A stretch of 41,260 bases of DNA from Actinomycetes bacterium (GCA_021838305.1 JAKCEB010000004.1:1-41260); one strand, 5' to 3'. Shown: positions 21,892-31,436, counted from the stretch's first letter. Program-made: numbers and translations. Notes: generated by a model not told the origin, from the sequence alone.

Positions 21892-22998
21892 TCATTGGAG
21901 ATGTTCGCCGATTGCGGGAACTTCCTGGCTTACGAGGCCGCGCATCGTGGCCTTGAAATATTGAGGAGAGAATCGTCGCGCCCACTGTCGGATTTCTGAT
22001 TCATCCCACTTCTGCTTGCAGAGTTGTGATACCGCCCGCGCGATCGCGGTCGGCTCTGGGCTATCGAAGAATACGCCGGTGCGCGCTTCTACGACGGTTT
22101 CGAGGAACCCTCCCCATTTAAGTGCCGCTGTCGGCTTGCCGAATGCAGCGCCTTCCACCGGGGTCAGGCCGAAGTCTTCGTATGACGCTGCGACAACGCC
22201 TGCACACCTGGAATAGCTCCATCGAAGTGTCGAGTCGTCAACCTCTCCGCACATCTCAACGTTCGGTGGAGCGGCAAGTTGCAATGCCGGGAAAAGTGGA
22301 CCCCCTCCGATCACGAGGAGTCGGAGATGAGGCAGCATTCGAAACGCTTCGACTACCGATTCTACGTTCTTGTACGAGAGGAGGCGAGAGACGCATAGGA
22401 AGAAACCAGCGTCAATACCGGCAATCGGCGAAGCCGGACCGTCCGTGCCAAGGGAGAACGGCGGGTGTACGACTTGTGCGTCGATCCCGTAGGCGATTCG
22501 AACCCTGTCTCTCACGACATTCGAGTTGACGACATAGAGATCAGCAGACAGTGCCGCCCTCCGGTCCCAGCGCGTCAAGGCGGGCCGAAGCGTTTTGAGC
22601 GCAGTCCTGGTTCCAGCCCCCATGCCTTTCAGGTAGCTGTCTGTTTGATATAGCCAACGAGCGGGGTTGTGACAGTAGACGACCTTCCGACCGCTTACCT
22701 TCACGCCGTGCGCCCAACCGCTCGACGAGCAGACTGCGACGCTGCAGTCAACGTTTGCGGTGGAGAAGGCCGGTGCGAGGACTGGCATCGCAAGGCGATG
22801 GTCGTTGCGGAACAGTCGCAGATGATTTATCGGGAGGGTACGGACATGGAGTGACTCGAACTCCGGGTAGGTGGCTTGAGGGTCGTAGAGTGACGTCAGC
22901 ACGTCGGCGCCGGGGAAGGCGTCGGCCAGGGCGAGGACAACACGTTCAGCTCCGCCCCGCTGGGTCAAATAGTCATGGACGATTGCAATTTCAGCCAC
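21892..22998 (-). CDS. Glycosyltransferase family 4
   Basis: VAEIAIVHDYLTQRGGAERVVLALADAFPGADVLTSLYDP...FFLCVSRLLSYKNVESVVEAFRML...GVVAASYEDFGLTPVEGAAFGKPTAALKWGGFLETV. GTG start overlapping the stop of the upstream gene. Confidence 0.93.
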   Translation of the reverse strand: MAEIAIVHDYLTQRGGAERVVLALADAFPGADVLTSLYDPQATYPEFESLHVRTLPINHLRLFRNDHRLAMPVLAPAFSTANVDCSVAVCSSSGWAHGVKVSGRKVVYCHNPARWLYQTDSYLKGMGAGTRTALKTLRPALTRWDRRAALSADLYVVNSNVVRDRVRIAYGIDAQVVHPPFSLGTDGPASPIAGIDAGFFLCVSRLLSYKNVESVVEAFRMLPHLRLLVIGGGPLFPALQLAAPPNVEMCGEVDDSTLRWSYSRCAGVVAASYEDFGLTPVEGAAFGKPTAALKWGGFLETVVEARTGVFFDSPEPTAIARAVSQLCKQKWDESEIRQWARRFSPQYFKATMRGLVSQEVPAIGEHLQ

Positions 22999-24136
22999 GT
23001 CGAGCAATCCTCCCGCGCAAGGCTGCGGCACTCAATGCAGCGGCGAGTGATGCGACGATCGCCTCGTCGGAGAAACGCGCCTCGGCTCCCTGACGGGCTC
23101 GCACGGCGGCGTCCTGCAGTGCGATGCGGTCGGTATCTAGATGGACGAGCATCCTCGCAAGTTCCTCATGGTCCGACTCACCGACGGTCCAACCCGCCCC
23201 GATCTGGCCGATGAGGAAGGGGAGCTCCCCGGATCTGCTTACGATTGCCGGAACCTCTGCGGCCGCCGCCTCAATCACGACCCTCCCGAACTGCTCGCTC
23301 CAGCGCGCTGTCTTTCTCGATGGCACCACGAGGAGGTCCAACTCGCGGTAGGCGGCGGCGACGGCCGTTCGATCGAGAGCTCCTCGCCAGTTGATTCGGT
23401 CGTGTACCCCGAGAGCGTCCGCGATTGTCCGCAGTCGTGGTTCATCCGGTCCTGAACCGATGATGTCCAGTACAAGGTCAATGCTTTGGGCGTCCGCAAT
23501 GGCCTTTATGGCTGTGTCGGCCCCTTTTTCCGGGACCAGACGGCCAACAAAGCCGACGCGAAGAGTGTTCTTCGCTGGACGCGCGCCGTTGGGGGACGGC
23601 CTGAATACCACCAAGTCGACAGGCATCGGAATGACTTCGATAGGCTTGCGGTAGCCTTTGCGGCGCATCACGTCGGCGACGTTGTCCGAAACTGTCACCA
23701 CGAAGTCCGATTCCCGGTAGACGTAGGCTTCGCTCTGGCGAAACGGAATCGGATAACGCTTGAGCAGGTTCTGCGCACTGCGCACGCCGACTGGGATGTC
23801 GGATAACGCTCTAACGGCCCGCAGCATCTGGAATGTTGCTGCTGCGTACGGTTCATGATAGATGTAGACAAGGTCGGGGTTGAAGTCTCTTACATGACGG
23901 CGCAATCGCCCAAGGAAGAAGTGCAGCGGAATGTTCCCCTTTAGAGCGATCGGGGAGTGGCGTAACTCAGTCGTCATTCCCTGCCCAGCGACCGCCTTGA
24001 TCTCCGTCCCGTACTCGTCTCTCCAAGTTTTAGCGGCTAGCAGTGCGATGTCCCAACCAGTGTGGTCGGCGAGCTTGGAGTAGAGAGACTGGCGGGCGGG
24101 GAGGCCCGCCCACGGATGCATTATGAGAACCCTCAT
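22991..24136 (-). CDS. Glycosyltransferase family 4
   Basis: MRVLIMHPWAGLPARQSLYSKLADHTGWDIALLAAKTW...RVGFVGRLVPEKGADTAIKAIADAQSIDLVLDIIGSGPDEPRL...VVPSRKTARWSEQFGRVVIEAAAAEVPAIVSRSGELPFLIG. Confidence 0.93.
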   Translation of the reverse strand: MRVLIMHPWAGLPARQSLYSKLADHTGWDIALLAAKTWRDEYGTEIKAVAGQGMTTELRHSPIALKGNIPLHFFLGRLRRHVRDFNPDLVYIYHEPYAAATFQMLRAVRALSDIPVGVRSAQNLLKRYPIPFRQSEAYVYRESDFVVTVSDNVADVMRRKGYRKPIEVIPMPVDLVVFRPSPNGARPAKNTLRVGFVGRLVPEKGADTAIKAIADAQSIDLVLDIIGSGPDEPRLRTIADALGVHDRINWRGALDRTAVAAAYRELDLLVVPSRKTARWSEQFGRVVIEAAAAEVPAIVSRSGELPFLIGQIGAGWTVGESDHEELARMLVHLDTDRIALQDAAVRARQGAEARFSDEAIVASLAAALSAAALRGRIARRG

Positions 24137-25365
24137 CTAGGCGCACCGCCGCCTGGCTTGTGACGCCTTGCGCGCCGAGCTGCGAGTGTCATTGCAAGGC
24201 GCCACGACTCGACTACCACAGAGGCAAACCGCTCGGGAGAGCTTACGGTCGCGGCTTCCTGTGCGGCGATCCGGCCCACGGCCAGTCGTCTGGCAGGATC
24301 TGCTAGAAGGGCCGCGAGGCATTGTCGCAGTGCCGCGGTGTCGCCCGGGGCGACGAGGAAACCGGACTGACCATCCGAAATAACTTCCTTTATCGCACCC
24401 ACCTCGGTCGCGACCACTGCAAGGCCGTGCGTCATCGCTTCGAGGACTACTGTCGGGATCCCTTCGGATCGGCCCGTAGAGCTGAGCGCGAAGACGTCGG
24501 CGGCGCCCAATAGGTCAGCAATGTCGAGACCGGCCTCCAGGTGCCCGACGGCTCGCTCGCCAAATCCTTTCGCCGCAGCGTGACGGCTTAGCACGGTAGC
24601 GTAGTCGGCGTGGCCGGCTTGGACAGCTCCTCTGATTCGAAGCGCCGGCCTTTGGGGTAAGCCGACGGTACCACTAGGCCAGCCGAGTGCCTCGATCAGC
24701 CGGTCGAATCCCTTCTGCGGGTTCAGGTTGCCGACAGCGACGACGAGGGTCTCGTCTGCTTCAACTCCGAGGCGCAGGCGGGTCTCCGAGCGACCGGTAC
24801 CCGTTGCGCGACGCGCAATGACGGGAGGGACAAATGATATCTGGCGCCCCGGCCGGAGCCGAGCGCCGGGATATTGTGCGGCTAGCGAGACTCCAGTTGT
24901 CATGATGACGTCGGACAGAGCAATAACGAACGGCATCATCGCCCAGCGCAGGGCTACGGGTGGTCTCGTATCTATGAGCTGCCAGACGACGCCGCAGCCT
25001 CGGAGCCGAGCGGCGATTGCCCCGTCGACGTTCAGCAACCCGTGAACTTCGACCACGTCGATCCGCTTCTCGTCGATGAGCGTTGCGAGATCCTTGACCT
25101 GACCCGGATAGTTCCTCGCAAGGTCAAAAAGGCCCTGGTTTCGCAGGGACGCACGCGGCCGGCGCAGGTCCATCTCGACGACCTCGACACCGGCAGAGCG
25201 GAGCCGAGCGGCGCCATCGCCCTTCTCGGCGGGTAGCACGACTGTGAGGTCGAGACCGGGTAAGGCTGACGCGAGTGCGACAGCCTGGTTATGCGGTCCA
25301 CCGAATGCGCTAGAGTGGATGATTGACAGGACTCGAAGACCGAATGCCTCCGATTCTGCGCTCAT
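24133..25365 (-). CDS. Glycosyltransferase family 4
   Basis: LRVLSIIHSSAFGGPHNQAVALASALPGLDLTVVLP...VVAVGNLNPQKGFDRLIEALGWP...DVFALSSTGRSEGIPTVVLEAMTHGLAVVATEVGAIKEVISDGQSGFLV. Confidence 0.93.
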   Translation of the reverse strand: MSAESEAFGLRVLSIIHSSAFGGPHNQAVALASALPGLDLTVVLPAEKGDGAARLRSAGVEVVEMDLRRPRASLRNQGLFDLARNYPGQVKDLATLIDEKRIDVVEVHGLLNVDGAIAARLRGCGVVWQLIDTRPPVALRWAMMPFVIALSDVIMTTGVSLAAQYPGARLRPGRQISFVPPVIARRATGTGRSETRLRLGVEADETLVVAVGNLNPQKGFDRLIEALGWPSGTVGLPQRPALRIRGAVQAGHADYATVLSRHAAAKGFGERAVGHLEAGLDIADLLGAADVFALSSTGRSEGIPTVVLEAMTHGLAVVATEVGAIKEVISDGQSGFLVAPGDTAALRQCLAALLADPARRLAVGRIAAQEAATVSSPERFASVVVESWRLAMTLAARRARRHKPGGGAPR

Positions 25366-25488
25366 GGTATGTATCTTCGGCTATGACGAGCCTTGCCTTC
25401 AGATGCTGCCCAGGTTCGTGCCCGCTGTCGTAAAGTCGAGACACGATGCAGGCCACCACGTCTCCCTATGGAGAAGCTTCGTACCGAG

Positions 25489-27078
25489 ATGAGTGACGTC
25501 GACTCTCACGCGTCGGCAGATCCGCTCCCGGCCGGTAACGATCGCGACATTGCGAACAATGCCAGCGGATCGCAGCTTTTGCGAAACTTCTTCGCAAACT
25601 ACCTTTCGTTCGGGGCGGCGATCCTTCTGTCGCTGTTGCTCACGCCGATCGTGCTTCATCACGCGGGAACAGTCAACTACGGCTTGTGGATCACCTTGTC
25701 CGCTGCAGGCTCATACGTCGGCTTGCTCGATGCCGGAGTATCGACCGCGGCGGTTCGCGAGATAGCGGCAGCTATCGCGAAAGGCGACGAGGAGCACCTC
25801 AACGAGCTGTTCGATGCAGTCAACGTGTTCTTCGTAGGTACCGGTGCCGTTGCATGTGCAGTGACCATTGTGGGTGTCCCGCTCATCGGAAAGGTGTTCT
25901 CTCTCACCCCAGGGACCCTCGAGGCCGCCCGGATAGCGTTGGTGCTCGAAGGGGTTTGGACTGCGATCGGGTTCTTGAAGATAATCCCGACCGTAGGGCT
26001 GTACGGAAGCGGCCGGAGCGACATCATGGCTTTCATCGGTGTGGGGTTCGTTACTACTACTCAGGCAGCTCAGATTGTCGTCACGCTGCTCGGCGGTGGA
26101 CTCGTTGGGCTGTTCGCTGCCGCAACAGGCAGTTCGATCATTGCCCTCGCTGTCTCGTGGAGGATCGCCCAGAGGTTCGGAGTCCGTCGCCGGCTGAGGT
26201 TCCACCTCGTCGGCTCCACAATGCGAGCTCTTCTAATCCAGGGCTGGGACAACACGCTGATCAGCATCAGTGGGATCATCTCGTATCGCTTGGACGCAAT
26301 GCTGATAGCGGTCATCCTTCCGATAACTCAGGTCGCGCCCTACGACATTGCGCTGTCCACTGCGAATCTTTCGGGGAATCTTGCTACTACCGGAACGTCA
26401 TTGCTGCTCCCGGCGTACGCTCACTCACACGCCGTCAACGACACGTCCCGGCAATTTACTCTTTTCTCACGGGCGGTGATGGCGAGTATGGCAATAGCCA
26501 TGTCAGTGACCGCTGCGCTGATCGCCTTCGGTCAACCTATCCTCGTGCTTTGGCTCGGCCACGTGCCGGCCCACACTTACGAGATTCTGGTGGTCATGAA
26601 CCTTGTTTTCGTGGTTCGAATGCCAGGCCGGCAGGCGACGGTATACCTTACCGGCATCGGGAAGGTCCGACAGATAGCACGGCTTTCCTTGATTTTTGCC
26701 GTAACGAATTTCGGTATGAGCGTCGCCACAACTTTCTGGTTGGGAGCGGTTGGGCCTGTAGTCGGGTCCATCCCCCAAGTCCTGATTTTTGAGTTCGTTG
26801 CGCTGCCGGTGCTCTGCCTTCGGGAGCTCGGAGTGACGATCACCTCATATCTAAAGACGGCGATCGCCCCCCTTGCCGCGCCTTTAGGGGCCGCAGCTTC
26901 GACGAGTCTGTTGCTCAGATTCACGGTTCACACATCTGAAGTGGGGGCGCCGTTCGAAGCCGTTGCGGTGGTGGTAGCGGCGGTGCTGGCGCTCGGCGCG
27001 TGGTTCTGGATCACCGAGATGGAGTTCAGGGAAGTTGTCGGCCGTCACTTGCATCGAGGCGGACCTTCCACTCGCTGA
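25489..27078 (+). CDS. Polysaccharide/oligosaccharide flippase (Wzx-like, MOP superfamily)
   Basis: Polytopic membrane protein: LLRNFFANYLSFGAAILLSLLLTPIVLHHAGTVNYGLWITLSAAGSYVGLLDAGVSTAAVREIAAAIAKGDEEHLNELF. Start chosen at ATG 25489 (MSDVDSHAS). Confidence 0.88.
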   Translation: MSDVDSHASADPLPAGNDRDIANNASGSQLLRNFFANYLSFGAAILLSLLLTPIVLHHAGTVNYGLWITLSAAGSYVGLLDAGVSTAAVREIAAAIAKGDEEHLNELFDAVNVFFVGTGAVACAVTIVGVPLIGKVFSLTPGTLEAARIALVLEGVWTAIGFLKIIPTVGLYGSGRSDIMAFIGVGFVTTTQAAQIVVTLLGGGLVGLFAAATGSSIIALAVSWRIAQRFGVRRRLRFHLVGSTMRALLIQGWDNTLISISGIISYRLDAMLIAVILPITQVAPYDIALSTANLSGNLATTGTSLLLPAYAHSHAVNDTSRQFTLFSRAVMASMAIAMSVTAALIAFGQPILVLWLGHVPAHTYEILVVMNLVFVVRMPGRQATVYLTGIGKVRQIARLSLIFAVTNFGMSVATTFWLGAVGPVVGSIPQVLIFEFVALPVLCLRELGVTITSYLKTAIAPLAAPLGAAASTSLLLRFTVHTSEVGAPFEAVAVVVAAVLALGAWFWITEMEFREVVGRHLHRGGPSTR

Positions 27079-27087
27079 CAACTGCCC

Positions 27088-27336
27088 TCAGTCAGCGAGC
27101 GACGTGATCGCACTCCGTATGGAGTTTATGGACCCGAATGTTGTCTTGGTGAGCAGTTGGTCGGGAAATTCGATCCCGAGTTCGTCTTCAAGACCCAGCA
27201 TGACGCTGACCAGGGCGTGAGACGACATTCCGAGGCGTTGAAGGTCGTCGCTGTCGAGTACGTCGCTCACCTCTACGACCAGCTTTGCTTCCTCGGCTAG
27301 CACCCGCCTAATCACGTCATCGACATTGGTCGTCAT
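27088..27336 (-). CDS. Stand-alone acyl/aminoacyl carrier protein
   Basis: MTTNVDDVIRRVLAEEAKLVVEVSDVLDSDDLQRLGMSSHALVSVMLGLEDELGIEFPDQLLTKTTFGSINSIRSAITSLAD; carrier-protein fold pattern with a candidate phosphopantetheine Ser in GMSSHALV. Confidence 0.85.
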   Translation of the reverse strand: MTTNVDDVIRRVLAEEAKLVVEVSDVLDSDDLQRLGMSSHALVSVMLGLEDELGIEFPDQLLTKTTFGSINSIRSAITSLAD

Positions 27337-27414
27337 CGGAGGATCTTCGGCGCGGGGCGACTCAGGCTTAACCGGACGCACCGGTGCACCGATCTCTCAG
27401 GTAGCCTTTCTCGG

Positions 27415-28563
27415 GTGGCAAGCGTTAACGGAGCGGGTGATTTCGACGTCGTCTGCTGCTCGTTGGAGGCGTGGGACGAAGTTTGGAGAAGGAACCAGTT
27501 CCTCGTGAGGGAATTACTGGGCCTGCGTAGTCGTATGCGCATTCTTTTTGTGCAACCTCCGTCGGACGCCTTGTGGTCTGCGCTGCACGCCAGGCCGATC
27601 GGCGAGACCGGCGTGCGCCTTGTTCCTCGCTATGAGCGGGTAGCGGCCCTGACACCTCGCAAATGGTTGCCGCGTGGCGCGTTCCGAGGTGTCGACGACC
27701 GCCTAGGGCGGCTGGTCTACTCCCACGCCCTCAGGATGGATCTCGTGAACCCTGTGCTGTGGGTAAATGACAGCGGTTATGCAGGACTGGCCGAGAGTTG
27801 CGGATGGCCCGCCGTCTACGACGTAACGGACGACTGGACCCTGGCGGAGCGCTCCGAGCGAGAGGCGAGAAGGCAGGAGACAAACGATCGGCGAATGCTG
27901 GTTTCTGCAAGAGAAGTGGTGGTCTGCTCTCCCGCTCTTGCCGCATCACGAGGAACGGGTCGCTCCGTCAGGGTCATTCCTAATGGGGTGGACGTCGATC
28001 ACTTCCGCCGGGAGACAACCCGCCCGGGGGACCTACCGTGCGACTTTCCGGTGTTGTATTGCGGCACGGTCGCAGCGGATCGTATCGATGTGGACCTTTG
28101 CGTGGAGCTTGCGGCGGCCCTACCGGAGGGAGTCAAACTCGTGTTCGTGGGACCAAACGCCTGCTCACGAGAAACCACGAGGCGCCTGGCCGACGCCGGG
28201 GCCGTTTTCCTTGGGGCCCGGCCCTATCAGGAAATTCCATCTTACATGCAACACGCAGGGCTGCTTGTCGTTCCGCACCTCGTTACCCCTTTCACCGAGA
28301 GTCTCGATCCGATCAAGGCGAGAGAGATCCTTGCCGTTGGGAAGCCGGCTATCTCGACACCGGTGGCCGGCTTCAGAGACCTAGGCTGGCCGATTGAGGC
28401 CGTCAATCGACGAGGTTTCGTTTCCGCCGTGCTCAGCGCATTGGCTGGTCAGTCACCCCCGGGGCGGAGACCTTACGACATGGACGACTCAGTCTCTTGG
28501 GGCGCCCGCGGCAGAGCGTTTCTCGATGTACTCGAGGCTGCAGCGAACGCCGGCTCCCGCTAG
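27415..28563 (+). CDS. Glycosyltransferase (GT4-like; glycosyl transferase group 1)
   Basis: DVVCCSLEAWDEVWRRNQFLVRELLGLRSRMRILFVQPPSD...VYDVTDDW...VRVIPNGVDVDHF...VLYCGTVAADRIDVDLCVELAAALPEGVKLVFVGP...LVVPHLVTPFTESLDPIKAREILAVGKPAISTPVAGF. Confidence 0.88.
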   Translation: MASVNGAGDFDVVCCSLEAWDEVWRRNQFLVRELLGLRSRMRILFVQPPSDALWSALHARPIGETGVRLVPRYERVAALTPRKWLPRGAFRGVDDRLGRLVYSHALRMDLVNPVLWVNDSGYAGLAESCGWPAVYDVTDDWTLAERSEREARRQETNDRRMLVSAREVVVCSPALAASRGTGRSVRVIPNGVDVDHFRRETTRPGDLPCDFPVLYCGTVAADRIDVDLCVELAAALPEGVKLVFVGPNACSRETTRRLADAGAVFLGARPYQEIPSYMQHAGLLVVPHLVTPFTESLDPIKAREILAVGKPAISTPVAGFRDLGWPIEAVNRRGFVSAVLSALAGQSPPGRRPYDMDDSVSWGARGRAFLDVLEAAANAGSR

Positions 28564-28976
28564 GCCTCGCTCGGCCGGCGCCGTTTGCGAGTCGCAAGCA
28601 CCAAGGCACCCCCGGCTCCTATGGCTCCAGCCCCGACCGCTGTGACCAACGCAGCGTCAATCCCGGTGAAAGCCAGGCCTGAAGGAGGTGCGGGTGGCAC
28701 GACGGGAGGCGGCGGCGGGACTACAGACGGGGCTGTCGTGGGTGGCGTCGTCGTCGACGGCGGGGCAGTTGTTGGCGGGGTCGTAGGTGGAGTGGTCGTT
28801 GTTGGCGGGGTCGTAGGCGGCGTGGTTGTCGGCGGCGGGGTTGTCGGCGGCGTGGTGGTGGGCGTCGGTCCGTAGGCGAACGCAGGCGACTCGGTCGAGG
28901 TGACGGCTAGGCTGCCAAAGAAGGCCGCCACGGTAAATGCGCCAACGCTAGTTGTCCGCAGCACCCGATCTGTCAT
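28560..28976 (-). CDS. Secreted Thr/Pro-rich cell-wall-type protein with C-terminal LAFTG sorting-like signal
   Basis: Signal peptide-like N-term (SVGAFTVAAFFGSLAVTSTESPAFA), TTPPTTPPTTTTPP repeats, then LAFTG-IDAALVTAVGAGAIGAGGALVLATRKRRRPSEA (motif + TM + basic tail). Start position uncertain (ORF to 29099). Confidence 0.8.
   Translation of the reverse strand: MTDRVLRTTSVGAFTVAAFFGSLAVTSTESPAFAYGPTPTTTPPTTPPPTTTPPTTPPTTTTPPTTPPTTAPPSTTTPPTTAPSVVPPPPPVVPPAPPSGLAFTGIDAALVTAVGAGAIGAGGALVLATRKRRRPSEA
28727..28862. repeat. Degenerate short tandem repeat encoding Thr/Pro-rich stalk
   Basis: Repeated units such as gttggcggggtcgtagg(c/t)gg(c/a)gtggt and gtcggcggcggggttgtcggcggcgtggtg. Confidence 0.75.
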
Positions 28977-29099
28977 GAACTTCACTTTGCTTGCTCCTCT
29001 CGACGAAAATCCTCGAGTTGCGGACCTTTTGTGCCGATACGTCATCACCGTAACCGACTCGCGCTCAGATAGCGACACCCTTGTGCCGATAGGCGGCAC

Positions 29100-31436
29100 T
29101 TAATGCTTAAAGCGGAAAGAGCGGAAAGCATTGAGCTTTGTCGGGACCAGCCAGGAGTTGTTCTGCTCGGCGTGCCAGCGACCACCAACCCCGGTGACGT
29201 TAACGACGACATGGTCGGCTAGCACCATCGGTTGATTGTGTAGGACTATGTTGTACGTTCCCCTTCCGACGATTCCATGTAAGGTCACGACGACCTTGGC
29301 GGTTGCGCCGGACGGCACGTCGACATATCCGCTGTAAGTGTTGACCCCAAGTTCAGGGGTGCTGGCCAGTGCCGTATCCTTCCCGTTCACCGTCGCATTC
29401 GAGATAGTGAGCGGACTGTACACGGAGAACCAGACGAGGTTGCTGCCGGGTGCGAGCCCGCTTCCGGCATAACTACCTATGACCAGAGGTGAAAGTCCCT
29501 TGTCGGGCGCCGAGTTGTGCAAGGTCGCCGTGACCGTGGACTGGACTGCGCCGTTGGCTGGGTTGTATTCGACGTTGTCTGAGATCGAGCGCTGCATGTA
29601 TGCGTCGGTCTTGTTGTTTGCTGCATTCTGGGTTATCACAGACAGAAGGTCCCCGCCGTTTGTAGTGGGGAAGGCGCCTGCGAGGCCAGTTGCGTAGAGG
29701 AGAGCCCGATCGCTCGGGTGGATGCTCCAAAAGAGCAAGTCCCCTGTGGCGACATCTGGAGCCAGATCGCCAACGAGCGTCCTGATCCCGGGTAGCGTCC
29801 CACCGGCGAGGCGACCTGCGGCGAGCTTGAGGGCGTCCGCTAGTGCCGCTTTGCGTGCAGCTTGGTCCGCCACGGTCGGATATTTGGCGTACTGGCCTTT
29901 GAGGAGCATCTGCTCTGTGTTGGCTCCGGTAAGGGTTCCGAAACCTGGTACTTGGAGCGGGCCTGTGGCGTTGAGTATCGAGGCTACGGACTTTGCATCG
30001 AGAATAAGCATTCCGTCGATCGGGTGATGCCCGACCTCCTGGTATAGCTGTGACACGACCGATGTCACCGTAGGAAGGTCCGGAGAATACGGCACGTCGA
30101 TGAAAGTGTCCTGCGGTTTGAACTGTCCGTAGCGTGCCAGGTAGGACGGTGGACCGCTGAGGTGACCACCCCCCTTCGCCTGGAGCTGATTGGCTATCGT
30201 CCCGGCGTCACCGAAGCTGGTCAGTTGGATATGGCCATTCGTGGCGGTCAACTCGCCGTACCAGACGAGCAGCCCTCCGAGTCCTCTGCTCTCGGCCGGG
30301 TCCAGAAATCCAACAAAATAACGGCGGGTACCGTCAGCTCCAAGAAGGGAAGGCGCGTCCCGGACCGCCATCGAAGCAAGCCTGGTGAACTTGGTTACTT
30401 TCGTAATGTCTGATTGGAGTTTGGCAACTTTCGAAGCTATCGGTGCTAATTGCCAAGGCGATGAGACGGAGGCCAGGCGAAACGAACCATTAGCGAGGGC
30501 AGTGTCAAGGTTGCTGATCGGCGTGTCGAGCGCTCGAACGGCGGCGAGGTCAATCGCGCCGTTGGTCACATGAAGCTGCGAGAAATCAATCGCTGACGCA
30601 TTTGCCTGAGCCGCAGCTGAGATATTGCGCGCCACCGATACCGAAACCGTGAGTGCCTGACGCTGTTGAGCGACGAGCGGCACAACAGCAGCTCCCGCAC
30701 TCCACCAAGAGTTGAGCGTTCTCCCCGCTGTAGCGAGTTCCGCAGTGGCAACCTTCAGCTGACTCGTCGCTTCAGCAAGATTCCCGGACTTCAGCGTCGC
30801 TAGGGCGGCTTTCTCGGTAGCGCTGCCTTGGTCGACTTGCGCCCGGACCATGAGTGCGGCGACGCCGACCGCAACAGCGGATGCCGAAGCTCCGACTGCA
30901 AGACACACACCCACGACTGTTGCCCATTGGCGCACTCGCAGCGGCAGCGACCGCGTCGACGAGATGAGAAGCGGCACGATCGCAATGCACGCGGCGACTG
31001 CAGTGGCCCCCTGGAAGCCGAGCGGTGGCAGATGCAGTAGCACCTGCACCGACAGCGCTGCTGACGCAGAACCCAAGACAGGCGATGCGTCGGCAGTAAA
31101 GGTTCCGCCGACTGCTAGGAGGAGGCACAACGCCCCGGCCATGAGAAGCGACCCTCGGCTGAGCGCGGCTGCAACGACAGCGAGCCACAAGAGGCTTCCT
31201 CTGCTTGCCCGCGAACCGGCATAAGCTCCAAGACCGCCTACGAGCGCCGGATACAGGTGATCCAGGAAGGCCATCCCAGTGGGGTGAACGTTCGCGGTTG
31301 ACGCCGTGACATATGACGCCGCTGCAATCAAGGTCGGGAGAGGGAACTCCGGTCCGCGGGTCCTCAGACGCGCGATTCTCGCGAGCGCAGCGCTCGCGGT
31401 AGTCCACGGCGATACGCTCACCTCACCTATCGCCAC
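29100..31436 (-). CDS. DUF4012-type membrane-anchored protein
   Basis: N-terminal TM helices; DAPSLLGADGTRRYFVGFLDPAESRGLGGLLVWYGELTATNGHIQLTSFGDAGTI...PDLPTVTSVVSQLYQEVGHHPIDGMLILDAKSVASILNATGPLQV...LLFWSIHPSDRALLYATGLAGAFP. Confidence 0.85.
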   Translation of the reverse strand: MAIGEVSVSPWTTASAALARIARLRTRGPEFPLPTLIAAASYVTASTANVHPTGMAFLDHLYPALVGGLGAYAGSRASRGSLLWLAVVAAALSRGSLLMAGALCLLLAVGGTFTADASPVLGSASAALSVQVLLHLPPLGFQGATAVAACIAIVPLLISSTRSLPLRVRQWATVVGVCLAVGASASAVAVGVAALMVRAQVDQGSATEKAALATLKSGNLAEATSQLKVATAELATAGRTLNSWWSAGAAVVPLVAQQRQALTVSVSVARNISAAAQANASAIDFSQLHVTNGAIDLAAVRALDTPISNLDTALANGSFRLASVSSPWQLAPIASKVAKLQSDITKVTKFTRLASMAVRDAPSLLGADGTRRYFVGFLDPAESRGLGGLLVWYGELTATNGHIQLTSFGDAGTIANQLQAKGGGHLSGPPSYLARYGQFKPQDTFIDVPYSPDLPTVTSVVSQLYQEVGHHPIDGMLILDAKSVASILNATGPLQVPGFGTLTGANTEQMLLKGQYAKYPTVADQAARKAALADALKLAAGRLAGGTLPGIRTLVGDLAPDVATGDLLFWSIHPSDRALLYATGLAGAFPTTNGGDLLSVITQNAANNKTDAYMQRSISDNVEYNPANGAVQSTVTATLHNSAPDKGLSPLVIGSYAGSGLAPGSNLVWFSVYSPLTISNATVNGKDTALASTPELGVNTYSGYVDVPSGATAKVVVTLHGIVGRGTYNIVLHNQPMVLADHVVVNVTGVGGRWHAEQNNSWLVPTKLNAFRSFRFKH

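Noticed and set aside
25686-26792. 368-aa plus-strand ORF overlapping the flippase in another frame
   Set aside because: Arg/Ser/His-rich frame-shifted shadow of the Wzx-like gene.
30772-31407. 211-aa minus-strand ORF
   Set aside because: Out-of-frame shadow of the DUF4012-type gene.
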